Below, in pieces: positions 17,111 through 24,989 of a stretch of 64,000 nucleotides of DNA. The DNA lies in NCBI GenBank assembly GCA_964619265.1, contig CAZUCE010000006.1, positions 62,001-126,000 of the forward strand, written 5' to 3'. Position 1 is the first letter of the stretch. Every line of letters begins with the position of its first letter. A program made the translations under genes and the position numbers. The notes beneath the pieces are model-generated. The model made no database searches and had not been told where the DNA came from. It saw only the letters and a program-made list of their open reading frames with translations. This DNA comes from CAZUCE01 sp964619265. Lineage in GTDB: Bacteria; Planctomycetota; UBA1135; GCA-002686595.

Positions 17111-17893
17111 GTGAGCTACGAGAACATCCGCTACGAGGTCGAGAACCAGGTCGCCCTGGTCACCATCGATCGCCCGAAGGTCATGAACGCCCTGAATCAC
17201 CAGACCCTGGTGGAGCTCGCGGCAGCCTTCGATCAGGCCAAGGCCGACGACGCGGTTCGCGCGCTCGTACTCACTGGGTCAGGCGACAAGGCGTTCGTGG
17301 CCGGCGCTGACATCAACGAGCTGGCCAAGATGGATCCGCTCGGCGCGAAGGACCTGGCTTACTTCGGCCAGACCGTCGTGTCGCGCCTTGAGACTCTCGG
17401 CAAGCCGACGGTTGCCATGGTCAACGGCTTTGCCCTGGGCGGCGGACTCGAACTCGCCCTGGCCGCGAACCTGCGCACGGCCTCGACCAATGCGCGCGTT
17501 GGGCTCCCCGAGGTGTCGCTCGGAATCATCCCCGGCTACGGCGGATCCCAGCGCCTTGCGCGCATCGCGGGACCCGGCGTCGCTCGCGAGTGGGTTCTGA
17601 CCGGCGACATGTTTGGCGCGGACGAAGCCCACCGGGTGGGCGTCGTCAACCGTCTGTTCGCGCCCGAAGAACTGCGCGAGGGCACCATGAAGATGGTGAA
17701 CACGATCCTGAAGCGCGGCCCGGTGGCGGTGCGCCTAGCGATCGAGACGATCCGCCGCGGGATGTCGATGAGCCAAGCCGAGGGCGAACTGATCGAAACC
17801 GACATGTTCGCGCTGGCTGCGACCACCCAGGACATGAAAGAGGGCATGAGCGCCTTCCTCGAGAAGCGTCCGGCGAACTTCAAGAACTGCTGA
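17111..17893 (+). CDS. Enoyl-CoA hydratase (crotonase type)
   Basis: A 260-residue crotonase-fold enzyme that adds water to 2-enoyl-CoA. The oxyanion-hole segment F-V-A-G-A-D-I is present, and both catalytic glutamates are in place: Glu114 in G-G-L-E-L-A-L and Glu134 in G-L-P-E-V-S-L-G. It therefore fits a true hydratase rather than an isomerase or hydrolase lacking one of them. The GTG start is preceded by CCATCCTCCT rather than a Shine-Dalgarno. It supplies the hydration step between the acyl-CoA and 3-hydroxyacyl-CoA dehydrogenases of the window and is followed 23 bases later by a thiolase. Confidence 0.95.
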   Translation: MSYENIRYEVENQVALVTIDRPKVMNALNHQTLVELAAAFDQAKADDAVRALVLTGSGDKAFVAGADINELAKMDPLGAKDLAYFGQTVVSRLETLGKPTVAMVNGFALGGGLELALAANLRTASTNARVGLPEVSLGIIPGYGGSQRLARIAGPGVAREWVLTGDMFGADEAHRVGVVNRLFAPEELREGTMKMVNTILKRGPVAVRLAIETIRRGMSMSQAEGELIETDMFALAATTQDMKEGMSAFLEKRPANFKNC

Positions 17894-17916
17894 GCCACCG
17901 CCAGCCTCCAACAGCT

Positions 17917-19122
17917 ATGAATCAAGACATCGTTATCGTCGGCGGCGCCCGCACCGCCATGGCCGAGTACTCCGGAACGCCCGGTTTCGGCAAGTTCAAG
18001 GACGTTTCCGCTATCGACCTTGGGGCGCACGCGGCCAAGGCCGCGGTTTCGCGAGCCAAGATCGATCCCGAATCGGTCGAACACACCGTGATTGGCAATG
18101 CGTTGCAGACCAGCAACGACGCAATCTACGGCGCTCGCCACGTGGCCTTGAAGGCTGGGCTGCCTCAGTCGGCCCCGGCGCTGACGGTCAACCGCCTGTG
18201 CGGTTCGGGCATCCAGTCGCTGATCAATGGCGCCCAGATGATCCAGCTCGGCGAAGCGACTACCGTGCTCGCTGGCGGCATGGAGAACATGAGTCAGGCG
18301 CCTTTCGTGTTGCACGGCGCCCGCGACGGGTACCGGTTCGGATCCAATCCCCAGCTCCAGGACCTCCTGTTCGCGAGCCTCCAGGATCCGGTTTGCGGCC
18401 TGTTCATGGCTCAAACCGCGGAGAAGATCGCGAAGCGCCTGGGTGTGACGCGGGAAGAGCAAGACGCCTACGCCCTGCGCAGTCACCAGCTGGGCGCTGC
18501 CGCCGTGAAGGAGGGCCGTTTCGCCGAAGAGATCGAGCCCTACGTGATGGAGACGCGCCGCGGCGAGCTGCGCATCGACACGGATGATCACATCAAGCCG
18601 GAGACCTCTCTGGAAGCGCTCGGCAAACTCCGCGCGGCGTTCGGGAAGGAAGGCACGGTCACGGCTGGCAACGCCAGTGGCGTGGTCGACGGCGCCGCGG
18701 CCATGGTGCTTACCACCGCGGACCGCGCGAAGGGCGACAAGCTCGATGTGTTCGCGCACCTTCGAGCCTGGTCGGTGGTGGGCGTCGATCCGTCCGAGAT
18801 GGGCATCGGCCCGGTGCCGGCGATTCAAAAGTGCCTCGAGACGGCCAAGCTATCGCTGGGCGACGTCGACCTGGTCGAAATCAATGAGGCCTTCTCAGCC
18901 CAGTACTTGGGCTGCGAGAAGGAGCTGGGGCTCGACCGGGACAAGGCCAACGTGAACGGTGGCGCGATCAGCTTGGGCCACCCGCTGGGTGCGACCGGCA
19001 GCCGCTTGATTCTGACTCTCATGTACGAGCTGCGTCGCTCGGGCAAGCGTTACGGGATGGCTTCAGCCTGCATCGGGGGCGGTCAGGGGATCGCCATGTT
19101 GATCGAGAACCCAAAGGCCTGA
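17917..19122 (+). CDS. Thiolase (acetyl-CoA C-acyltransferase), third of three
   Basis: A 401-residue thiolase with nucleophile Cys95 in V-N-R-L-C-G-S-G, His in G-H-P-L-G-A-T-G, and Cys385 in S-A-C-I-G-G-G. It resembles the BktB/beta-ketothiolase group in this last motif. The frame is open far upstream inside the hydratase gene; the ATG at 17917 gives the family-standard N terminus. With the enoyl-CoA hydratase it completes the second beta-oxidation block. Confidence 0.95.
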   Translation: MNQDIVIVGGARTAMAEYSGTPGFGKFKDVSAIDLGAHAAKAAVSRAKIDPESVEHTVIGNALQTSNDAIYGARHVALKAGLPQSAPALTVNRLCGSGIQSLINGAQMIQLGEATTVLAGGMENMSQAPFVLHGARDGYRFGSNPQLQDLLFASLQDPVCGLFMAQTAEKIAKRLGVTREEQDAYALRSHQLGAAAVKEGRFAEEIEPYVMETRRGELRIDTDDHIKPETSLEALGKLRAAFGKEGTVTAGNASGVVDGAAAMVLTTADRAKGDKLDVFAHLRAWSVVGVDPSEMGIGPVPAIQKCLETAKLSLGDVDLVEINEAFSAQYLGCEKELGLDRDKANVNGGAISLGHPLGATGSRLILTLMYELRRSGKRYGMASACIGGGQGIAMLIENPKA

Positions 19123-19157
19123 ATCTCAGCCGGGGCGGTTCCGCTCCGTTTTCTTCA

Positions 19158-21158
19158 ATGACCAACCGCTTGATCCACACCCGCCCGGACGGGTCGCGCT
19201 TCGTGAAGCTCGACTCGCAGCGGCGCGTGCTGTTTCTTTTCAAGGACCTCGAGAAGATCCGCGCCCAATTGCGCGGAGAGCTCGAGGTGCGCGCTTCGGA
19301 TGTGGACCCGGGTGAGTTGCTCGACGACATCAACACCGATGTGATGACCCCGGCTTGGGTTTGCTTCCGGCACAAGCCGGAGGACATTGCGCTCGACGCC
19401 TACGCGGGTTTGCTCGATCCGAACGGCGAGCGTGTGTTCAAAACGCGAGCCCTGATGGACGGGAACTTCCAGGCGATCGTCTCGGGCCAGCGCAAAGGCA
19501 CCGGCTCGAGCCGCGAGACCGCGGTTCAGTGCGAAAAATGGAGCGGAGTCGATTTGGTCATCGCCAGCTCGTTCGCTCCAATCCATGAACGCAACAATCT
19601 GAACCTGGGGCAGTTGCTCTCGGATCACGGGGTGCTGCGGCGCCTTGAGGCCGGCGAGGAGATCCCGCTGGAGGAGATCACCGGTGGCTACGATCCGGTC
19701 ACCCGCACGATCCTGGAAAACGGCGGCCTGTTCGCCTTCGCAAAAGCCCATCAGGCCGGCAAGCTTGAGGTCCCCTCGCTCGAGACGCCGAAGCGGCCGT
19801 TGACCATGGCCGAAAAGATCGTGGCTTCGCACTTGGTGCGTCCTGAAGGCTCGACCGGGGAAGCGTACGTCCAACCCGGAGATGCCTGCCTCGTCAAAGT
19901 CGACGGCGGTTACAGCCACGAATTCACGACGGCGCAGGTTCATCACTTCCTGGAGCTTGAGCACGGCAAGGACTACGGGCTTCCGAACCCAGCCAAGTTT
20001 GCGGTTTTTGAGGATCACCTGCTTTACGCCGACGGCGTGCCGCGCATGGCGCCGTTTGCAAAGGAGATTCAGCTCCTCCGCGATCTGCAACTCGACTTCC
20101 AAAAACACACCGGTGTCCGCGACTATTCGGCCCGCGACGGCGTTTCGCCGGGCATCTGTCACCAGGTTGCTCGCGAACACTTCGTCGATCCCGGAGATTT
20201 TATCCAGGCCACGGACTCGCACACCTGTATGGGGGGCGGCAACAACGCGCTGACCTACGGGGTCGGAGCGACCGAGTACGCCGCACTGATCCACTCCGGC
20301 TACACCTTTGTGGAAATGCCCGAATCGATCCGGTTTGAGCTGGTGGGGAAGCTGGACCCTTCGTGCACGGCGAAAGACGTGATGCTGTACATCCTCGAGC
20401 ACCACGCGACGGCCGAGGACACCCTCGACCGCGTGATGGAGTTCGGCGGTCCCGGGCTCGCCACGCTGGAAATGGACGAGCGCGCGACCTTGTGCAACAT
20501 GGCCACCGAGTGCACGGCGAAGAGCGGCGTGTGCGAAGGCGACGAGTTGGCCGCACATTGGTTGGCTGGACGCCGCGCGGCCTCCGCCGAAGAAATCGCC
20601 AAGACCTTCGTGGCTCCCGACCCGGGCGCGCACTACGACGGCGGCGTTCACACCATCGATCTCTCGAAGATTTGCCCGATGGTAGCCAAGCCCCACGATC
20701 CGACTTGTGGCGAGGACATCGCCGATCTACCCGAGACCGCAATCGACATCGCCTATGGCGGTTCGTGCACCGCGGGCAAGGAGCAAGATCTCGACTTCTA
20801 CGCTCGCGTCTTAGGCGAAGCGGTCGCCAACGGGCGCGGGATTGCCAGCGGCGTCAAGATGTTCATCCAGTTCGGTAGCGAAGGGGTCCGTGACTATGCG
20901 TCCGGCCGCGGCTACCTGGAGATCTTTGAGAAGGCCGGGGTCGAGGTGATCCAGCCCGGTTGCGGTGCCTGTATTGGTTGCGGACCTGGCGTCAGCGGCG
21001 ATGCTGAGCAGGTGACGGTCAGCGCCATCAATCGAAACTTCCGCGGCCGGAGCGGTCCGGGGCAGCTCTACTTGGCCTCACCCCTGACGGTCGCCGCCAG
21101 CGCTGTGACGGGCCACATCAGCGCCTACGTTCCGGGTATGTTCGAGCAAGCGGGCTAG
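19158..21158 (+). CDS. Aconitase-superfamily hydratase with N-terminal swivel domain fused to the catalytic domains
   Basis: A 666-residue [4Fe-4S] hydro-lyase. Residues about 50-175 match the small-subunit/swivel domain: D-I-N-T-D-V-M-T-P and G-T-G-S-S-R-E-T-A at 114-122, with the substrate-binding Ser/Arg pair. Residues 215-666 match the large catalytic part: T-D-S-H-T-C-M-G-G with Cys357, then G-C-G-A-C-I-G-C-G with Cys602, Cys605 and Cys608. Three ligands are needed, most likely 357, 602 and 605. Domain order is that of aconitase B without its HEAT domain, and the reverse of mitochondrial aconitase. The substrate could be citrate, isopropylmalate or homocitrate. The dehydrogenase gene 116 bases downstream should act on its product. 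Confidence 0.88.
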   Translation: MTNRLIHTRPDGSRFVKLDSQRRVLFLFKDLEKIRAQLRGELEVRASDVDPGELLDDINTDVMTPAWVCFRHKPEDIALDAYAGLLDPNGERVFKTRALMDGNFQAIVSGQRKGTGSSRETAVQCEKWSGVDLVIASSFAPIHERNNLNLGQLLSDHGVLRRLEAGEEIPLEEITGGYDPVTRTILENGGLFAFAKAHQAGKLEVPSLETPKRPLTMAEKIVASHLVRPEGSTGEAYVQPGDACLVKVDGGYSHEFTTAQVHHFLELEHGKDYGLPNPAKFAVFEDHLLYADGVPRMAPFAKEIQLLRDLQLDFQKHTGVRDYSARDGVSPGICHQVAREHFVDPGDFIQATDSHTCMGGGNNALTYGVGATEYAALIHSGYTFVEMPESIRFELVGKLDPSCTAKDVMLYILEHHATAEDTLDRVMEFGGPGLATLEMDERATLCNMATECTAKSGVCEGDELAAHWLAGRRAASAEEIAKTFVAPDPGAHYDGGVHTIDLSKICPMVAKPHDPTCGEDIADLPETAIDIAYGGSCTAGKEQDLDFYARVLGEAVANGRGIASGVKMFIQFGSEGVRDYASGRGYLEIFEKAGVEVIQPGCGACIGCGPGVSGDAEQVTVSAINRNFRGRSGPGQLYLASPLTVAASAVTGHISAYVPGMFEQAG

Positions 21159-21274
21159 TCCCTTCTCAGAGCTCGCCTACTCCCTTTTACTCACGTCCCT
21201 GGGGCCTGCGGGCCTCGAATTCCGAGGCGGCGCCGTTCACGGCCAGCCGCCTTCTTCCTTCCGCAGCGTTTTTC

Positions 21275-22348
21275 ATGAAGCAGTACGACATCGCCCAGAT
21301 CGCCGGAGACGGCATCGGCCCGGAAGTGACCGCCGAGGCGTTCAAAGTCTTGGGTGTCGCCGAGGAGCTCTTCGGCTTCAAGCTGCGCACGAACTCCCTG
21401 CCGATTGGTACGGATTACTACCTCGACAAAGGCGAAGTGTTCCCCGAGTCGATGTTCCAGGAGGTCAAAGACAGCCATGCGATCTACCTGGGCGCCATCG
21501 GCGATCCGCGTGCTCCGGTCGGCATGATTGAGTACGGCGTGATCGCAAAGCTGCGGTTCGAGTTGGACCTGTACATCAACCTGCGCCCCATCAAGCTCTA
21601 CGACGAGCGCTTGTGCCCGCTGAAGGGCAAAGGGCCTGAAGAGATCGACATGCTGGTGATCCGCGAGAACACCGAGGGCGCCTACTCCGGTATGCACGGC
21701 TTCGCGCACAAGGACCTGCCCATGGAAGTCTCGACCCAAACGATGGTGTACACCCGCGAGGGCTGCGAGCGGGCGATCCGCTACGCCTTCGAGCAGGCTA
21801 CTGTTCGCGAGAAGAAGAAGGTCACCTTGGTCGACAAGGCCAACGCGGTGCGCGCCCAGGATATTTGGACCCGGGTGTTCGCCCAAGTGGCTGCTGAGTA
21901 TCCGCAGATCTCGACCGAGCATGCCTACGTCGACGCAGCCTGCATGTGGATGGTGCGCCATCCCGAGTGGTTTGATGTCGTCGTCACCACCAACCTGTTC
22001 GGCGACATCATCACCGACCTGGGGGCAGCGCTGCAGGGTGGCATGGGGATGGCGGCCAGCGGCAACCTGCACCCGGGACAGGTTTCGCTGTTCGAGCCGA
22101 TCCACGGTTCAGCTCCAAAGTACGCCGGCAAGAACCAGGCTTCGCCGATCGCTTCGATCCTGGCCGGGTCCATGATGCTCGAGTACCTGGGTGAGAAGCA
22201 GGCTGGTCAGGCCGTTGAGCAGGCGATCATCGACCTGATTCAGTCGGGACGTTTGAAGGGTGCCTCCACCAAGGATCACCCGACCAACGAGGTTGGCGAC
22301 ATGGTTTCCGAGGAGCTGCGCAAGATCGCGGCTCAAGTCGGTGCCTGA
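21275..22348 (+). CDS. Isocitrate/isopropylmalate dehydrogenase family protein
   Basis: A 357-residue oxidative decarboxylase. Family landmarks are G-D-G-I-G-P-E-V at the N terminus, L-R-F-E-L-D-L-Y-I-N-L-R-P with the substrate arginines, T-N-L-F-G-D-I-I-T-D-L with the metal aspartates, and the cofactor loop H-G-S-A-P-K-Y-A-G-K. The Lys-Tyr in that loop resembles NADP-dependent isocitrate dehydrogenase, while the overall length and N terminus fit the isopropylmalate/tartrate/homoisocitrate branch. With the hydratase before it, it could run citrate to 2-oxoglutarate or isopropylmalate to 2-oxoisocaproate. Confidence 0.92.
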   Translation: MKQYDIAQIAGDGIGPEVTAEAFKVLGVAEELFGFKLRTNSLPIGTDYYLDKGEVFPESMFQEVKDSHAIYLGAIGDPRAPVGMIEYGVIAKLRFELDLYINLRPIKLYDERLCPLKGKGPEEIDMLVIRENTEGAYSGMHGFAHKDLPMEVSTQTMVYTREGCERAIRYAFEQATVREKKKVTLVDKANAVRAQDIWTRVFAQVAAEYPQISTEHAYVDAACMWMVRHPEWFDVVVTTNLFGDIITDLGAALQGGMGMAASGNLHPGQVSLFEPIHGSAPKYAGKNQASPIASILAGSMMLEYLGEKQAGQAVEQAIIDLIQSGRLKGASTKDHPTNEVGDMVSEELRKIAAQVGA

Positions 22349-22787
22349 TTCACGGCGTGGGGGAGGCTTGCCCTCCGCGCCGTTTCATTTGGCGGTTCCG
22401 GTGAATTGCCTCCTGGCCGCCGAGCGGTTCTACGGAACCTTGCTCGGCTGCCCGGTGGGGCGACGGTCAAAGGGCTGGATCGACTTCGACTTCGGAGGTC
22501 ACCAAATCACCACGCACCTCGTGGAGTCGGACGAGCCGGGGCCGGCGACGAACACGGTCGACGGGGACCAGGTACCGACCCGGCATTTCGGGCTGGTTCT
22601 CTCGATGGAACGCTGGAGGACCCTGGCGGACGAGCTGGAAGCAGCCGGAGTGACTTTTCGGCTGGAGCCCCGCATCCGGTTCGAAGGCCAGCCCGGAGAG
22701 CAGGCCACGATGTTCGTGGAGGATGGCTGCGGGAACGCACTGGAGTTCAAGGCATTCGCCGATCCCACACGCTTGTTCGCGCGCTAA
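22341..22787 (+). CDS. VOC-family (glyoxalase/bleomycin-resistance fold) protein
   Basis: A 148-residue VOC protein beginning its fold with P-F-H-L-A-V-P-V-N-C-L and containing F-Y-G-T-L-L-G-C, a mid-protein H-F-G-L-V-L, and a final G-N-A-L-E-F-K-A-F. These give the paired beta-alpha-beta-beta-beta units with metal-ligand positions H, H and E, as in dioxygenase-like members. The GTG at 22341 overlaps the dehydrogenase stop by 8 bases. An in-frame TTG nine codons later is an alternative. Its function is unknown. The giant palindrome begins 3 bases after its stop. Confidence 0.82.
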   Translation: MPDSRRGGGLPSAPFHLAVPVNCLLAAERFYGTLLGCPVGRRSKGWIDFDFGGHQITTHLVESDEPGPATNTVDGDQVPTRHFGLVLSMERWRTLADELEAAGVTFRLEPRIRFEGQPGEQATMFVEDGCGNALEFKAFADPTRLFAR

Positions 22788-22790
22788 CCC

Positions 22791-22994
22791 GGTAATACGG
22801 TGCCAGAGCCAAATGCACCGCTGAGACCGGTAATCGGTAATACGGTGCCAGGACCAAGTGCACCGCTGAGGCACCGGCAGCTTCGCTGCCGGGCCGCGGC
22901 TTTGCCGCGGCTGCCTCAGCGGTGCACTTGGTCCTGGCACCGTATTACCGATTACCGGTCTCAGCGGTGCATTTGGCTCTGGCACCGTATTACC
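22791..22994. repeat. Giant perfect palindromic repeat element A
   Basis: Two 83-base arms (22791-22873 and 22912-22994) are exact reverse complements. They flank a 38-base centre that itself contains two small hairpins, each with an 8-bp stem and a loop of TTC or TTT. Each arm holds two diverged copies of a unit of roughly 38 bases at a spacing of 45, both built on GGTAATACGGTGCCAG followed by a CACCGCTGAG block. The core GGTGCCAGAGCCAAAT recurs in the second palindrome near the window end, so this is a dispersed family. It begins 3 bases after the VOC stop codon and could act as a terminator. REP/BIME-type elements moved by a Y1 transposase are the closest known analogy. Confidence 0.93.
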
Positions 22995-23154
22995 TTTTGC
23001 GGCGACCCCGGGTTCGGATTCGGATCGATTCGCCCTGTGGCCCGCGTGCGACCAGCTCCGCAAGGGCGCTGCGCTCAGCGTCCTGCAGATCGCTGAGCTC
23101 TAGCTCCCCAGTCAAAAACCGAGCGGATTCCTCCGCTTCTTGGAAGGCAGGGGA
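22990..23154 (-). other. Possible gene remnant ending in the palindrome
   Basis: The minus-strand frame gives about 54 residues of charged, helix-prone sequence (for example F-L-T-G-E-L-E-L-S-D-L-Q-D-A-E-R, ending R-T-R-G-R-R-K-R) that reads more like protein than the opposite strand. Its TAA stop is made of the outermost bases of the palindrome. No start or upstream domain is visible because the exporter gene begins just beyond. It may be the leftover 3' end of a gene interrupted by the repeat, or chance. Confidence 0.25.
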
Positions 23155-23179
23155 CCCCGCGGTTCGCAATACTCCGGGC

Positions 23180-24109
23180 TTGAAGCCGCACGAGGATGAA
23201 CCGGGACGAGGACCGAGCTGGTTGGCGCCGCTGACGGTGGCGCTGATCTGGGGAGTGAACGTGGCCGTGATGAAGGGCGCGCTCGGGTCCATCGAGCCGT
23301 TCGTGTTCAACGCGTTGCGATTGACGGCGAGCGCGCTCGTTCTGTGGGCGGCGGATCGCTACGAGCGGCGTGGGGCCCCGGCTCCGGCGACGCCCTGGCG
23401 CGTGGTGGTTCCCCTGGGTCTGGCGACCAGCCTCGTGTACCAGGTGCTCTTCGTGCTCGGCATCGCCAACACAAGTGCTACGCACACCGGCTTCTTGGTC
23501 GCGAGCGGGCCGCTGTGGACCGCGCTGTTCGCAGTGTGGCTCGGGCTGGAGCGGCTTCCGCGCAGGGCCTGGTTGGGGCTCGGGGTCGCCTTCCTTGGGA
23601 CCTGTCTGGTCTCTGCGTCCAAGGCGGGCGGCGAGCTCGCAGCCCGTGAGGATTCGCTGTTCGGCAATGCCCTGTTGCTCGCGGCGATGTGGGCTTGGGC
23701 TCTTTGTGCCGTTCTCTCGCGTCCGGTGCTGGCTCGAATGAGTGCCACGCGGCTCGCGTTCCTGGCCACGGCGATCTCGCTTCCCGGCCATTGGGTGCTC
23801 GCCCTCGTTCGCATTCCAGACGGCCGATTGGCGGAGACCTTCTCCCTTTCGGCAGGCGGCTTTGCGGCGGTGATCTACTCGGGCGCGCTCTCGACCGGCT
23901 TGGCGTACTCCTTGTGGAACCGAAGCCTTGTGCGCATTGGTCCTGCTCGCACTTCGATCTTCACAAACCTGGTTCCTTTGGTCGCGATGGGCATCGCGTG
24001 GTTCGCCTTGCACGAGCGGCCGAGCGGCCAGCAGGTTGTGGGCGGAGCTTTGGTGCTCGCCGGCTTGGCAGCGATGCGCTTCGCACGGCGCGTTTCAGCG
24101 ACTAGCTGA
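23180..24109 (+). CDS. EamA/DMT-family transporter, ten-helix type
   Basis: A membrane protein of about 309 residues with two EamA repeats and roughly ten hydrophobic segments, starting at L-A-P-L-T-V-A-L-I-W-G-V-N and ending V-V-G-G-A-L-V-L-A-G-L-A-A-M-R. Members are drug/metabolite exporters of the inner membrane, so the solute is unknown. No ATG precedes the first helix; the TTG at 23180 is the best in-frame choice, and another TTG is at 23222. The 3' end overlaps the opposite-strand hypothetical gene by 8 bases. Confidence 0.83.
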   Translation: MKPHEDEPGRGPSWLAPLTVALIWGVNVAVMKGALGSIEPFVFNALRLTASALVLWAADRYERRGAPAPATPWRVVVPLGLATSLVYQVLFVLGIANTSATHTGFLVASGPLWTALFAVWLGLERLPRRAWLGLGVAFLGTCLVSASKAGGELAAREDSLFGNALLLAAMWAWALCAVLSRPVLARMSATRLAFLATAISLPGHWVLALVRIPDGRLAETFSLSAGGFAAVIYSGALSTGLAYSLWNRSLVRIGPARTSIFTNLVPLVAMGIAWFALHERPSGQQVVGGALVLAGLAAMRFARRVSATS

Positions 24110-24935
24110 GCGAGTAGGCGCCTTCGGGCGGCAGCGGAAGGGATCCCTTGGGGAGTTCGCGCCAGCCTTCGAGAGCCCTGGTCGTGGGCTGCATGCGGCG
24201 TTGTACGACGCGGAAGGCGCTGTCGAGTTCGACCGCGGATTCGATCCCGGGCAACAGCTCGGGGAGGCTGGCTGTTTGGAGCGCGTGAACGACCAGCGGT
24301 TGAAGCGCGAACGGGCCGGTCGCAAAAGCGGTCGTGTCACTCTCGGCGGTAGGCGATGGGCCGATCCAGGTCGGGCCCCAGGACTGCAGCTCTTCCTCGG
24401 CGGCGCGGATGTTCGCGAACACCGAGCCGGACAGTTCGCCGTAGGTTTCGATTCGCAGGTAAGCCGTGCGTGCTGGCGAGGTCGCAGACCTCGAGCGGAT
24501 CTCGAGTTCGGTGTGCAGGCCTTCCTCACGACGGAGAAAAGCGGCCGGCAGACTCGGTTCGGGAGCCAGGCCGAGGCTCGCGCCGCGCGCCAGCCCGCGG
24601 TGGAGTTGACGGCTCAACTGATACTCGGTGAAGCGCGACAGACGACTGGCGGAGGACCAGCGCCGTGCGACCCACAATCCGCGCACGAGCTGGCCGTCTT
24701 GGTGCCCGGCGACCGGGAGCTTCCAAGACAGGCGGTCGGTGGGGGGGCCGAGTCGAACCGGCCCGAGCTGCACGGGGTGCGTTCGCGCGTAGTCCAAGAG
24801 GATGAAGCCTACGCCGCTCCGTTCGACCGACTTCAGTCCATTCGGCAACCGCTGGTCTAGCTCCCGGGCTCCCGCTCGCAGGAGGACGAGAATACGCTGC
24901 TCGAGGCGGCTGCTGCGGACCGGTTGCGACTGCAC
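24102..24935 (-). CDS. Hypothetical protein next to glutamate-cysteine ligase
   Basis: I do not recognise this 277-residue protein with confidence. It starts with GTG, has no signal peptide or membrane segment, and shows R-L-P-N-G-L, G-V-G-F-I-L-L-D-Y-A-R-T, V-Q-L-G-P-V-R-L-G-P-P, and L-P-V-A-G-H-Q-D-G-Q-L-V-R-G-L-W-V. That layout vaguely recalls acetoacetate-decarboxylase-like/DUF2071 proteins. It lies 54 bases downstream of the glutamate-cysteine ligase gene on the same strand and is probably co-transcribed with it. Confidence 0.6.
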   Translation of the reverse strand: MQSQPVRSSRLEQRILVLLRAGARELDQRLPNGLKSVERSGVGFILLDYARTHPVQLGPVRLGPPTDRLSWKLPVAGHQDGQLVRGLWVARRWSSASRLSRFTEYQLSRQLHRGLARGASLGLAPEPSLPAAFLRREEGLHTELEIRSRSATSPARTAYLRIETYGELSGSVFANIRAAEEELQSWGPTWIGPSPTAESDTTAFATGPFALQPLVVHALQTASLPELLPGIESAVELDSAFRVVQRRMQPTTRALEGWRELPKGSLPLPPEGAYSLS

Positions 24936-24989
24936 AGCCCCATTCTAGGGCAGCGCCCGAGAAGGGCAGAGGTGAACTCCGGAGGGCTG

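Noticed and set aside
22791..22994. CRISPR array or tandem direct repeat
   Set aside because: The repeated units are arranged as inverted arms, with no regular unique spacers and no cas genes.
22800..23096. Open frames running through palindrome A with Pro/Arg/Trp-rich translations
   Set aside because: They are produced by the repeat itself: the two strands give near-identical peptides because of the perfect symmetry. They have no protein-like features.
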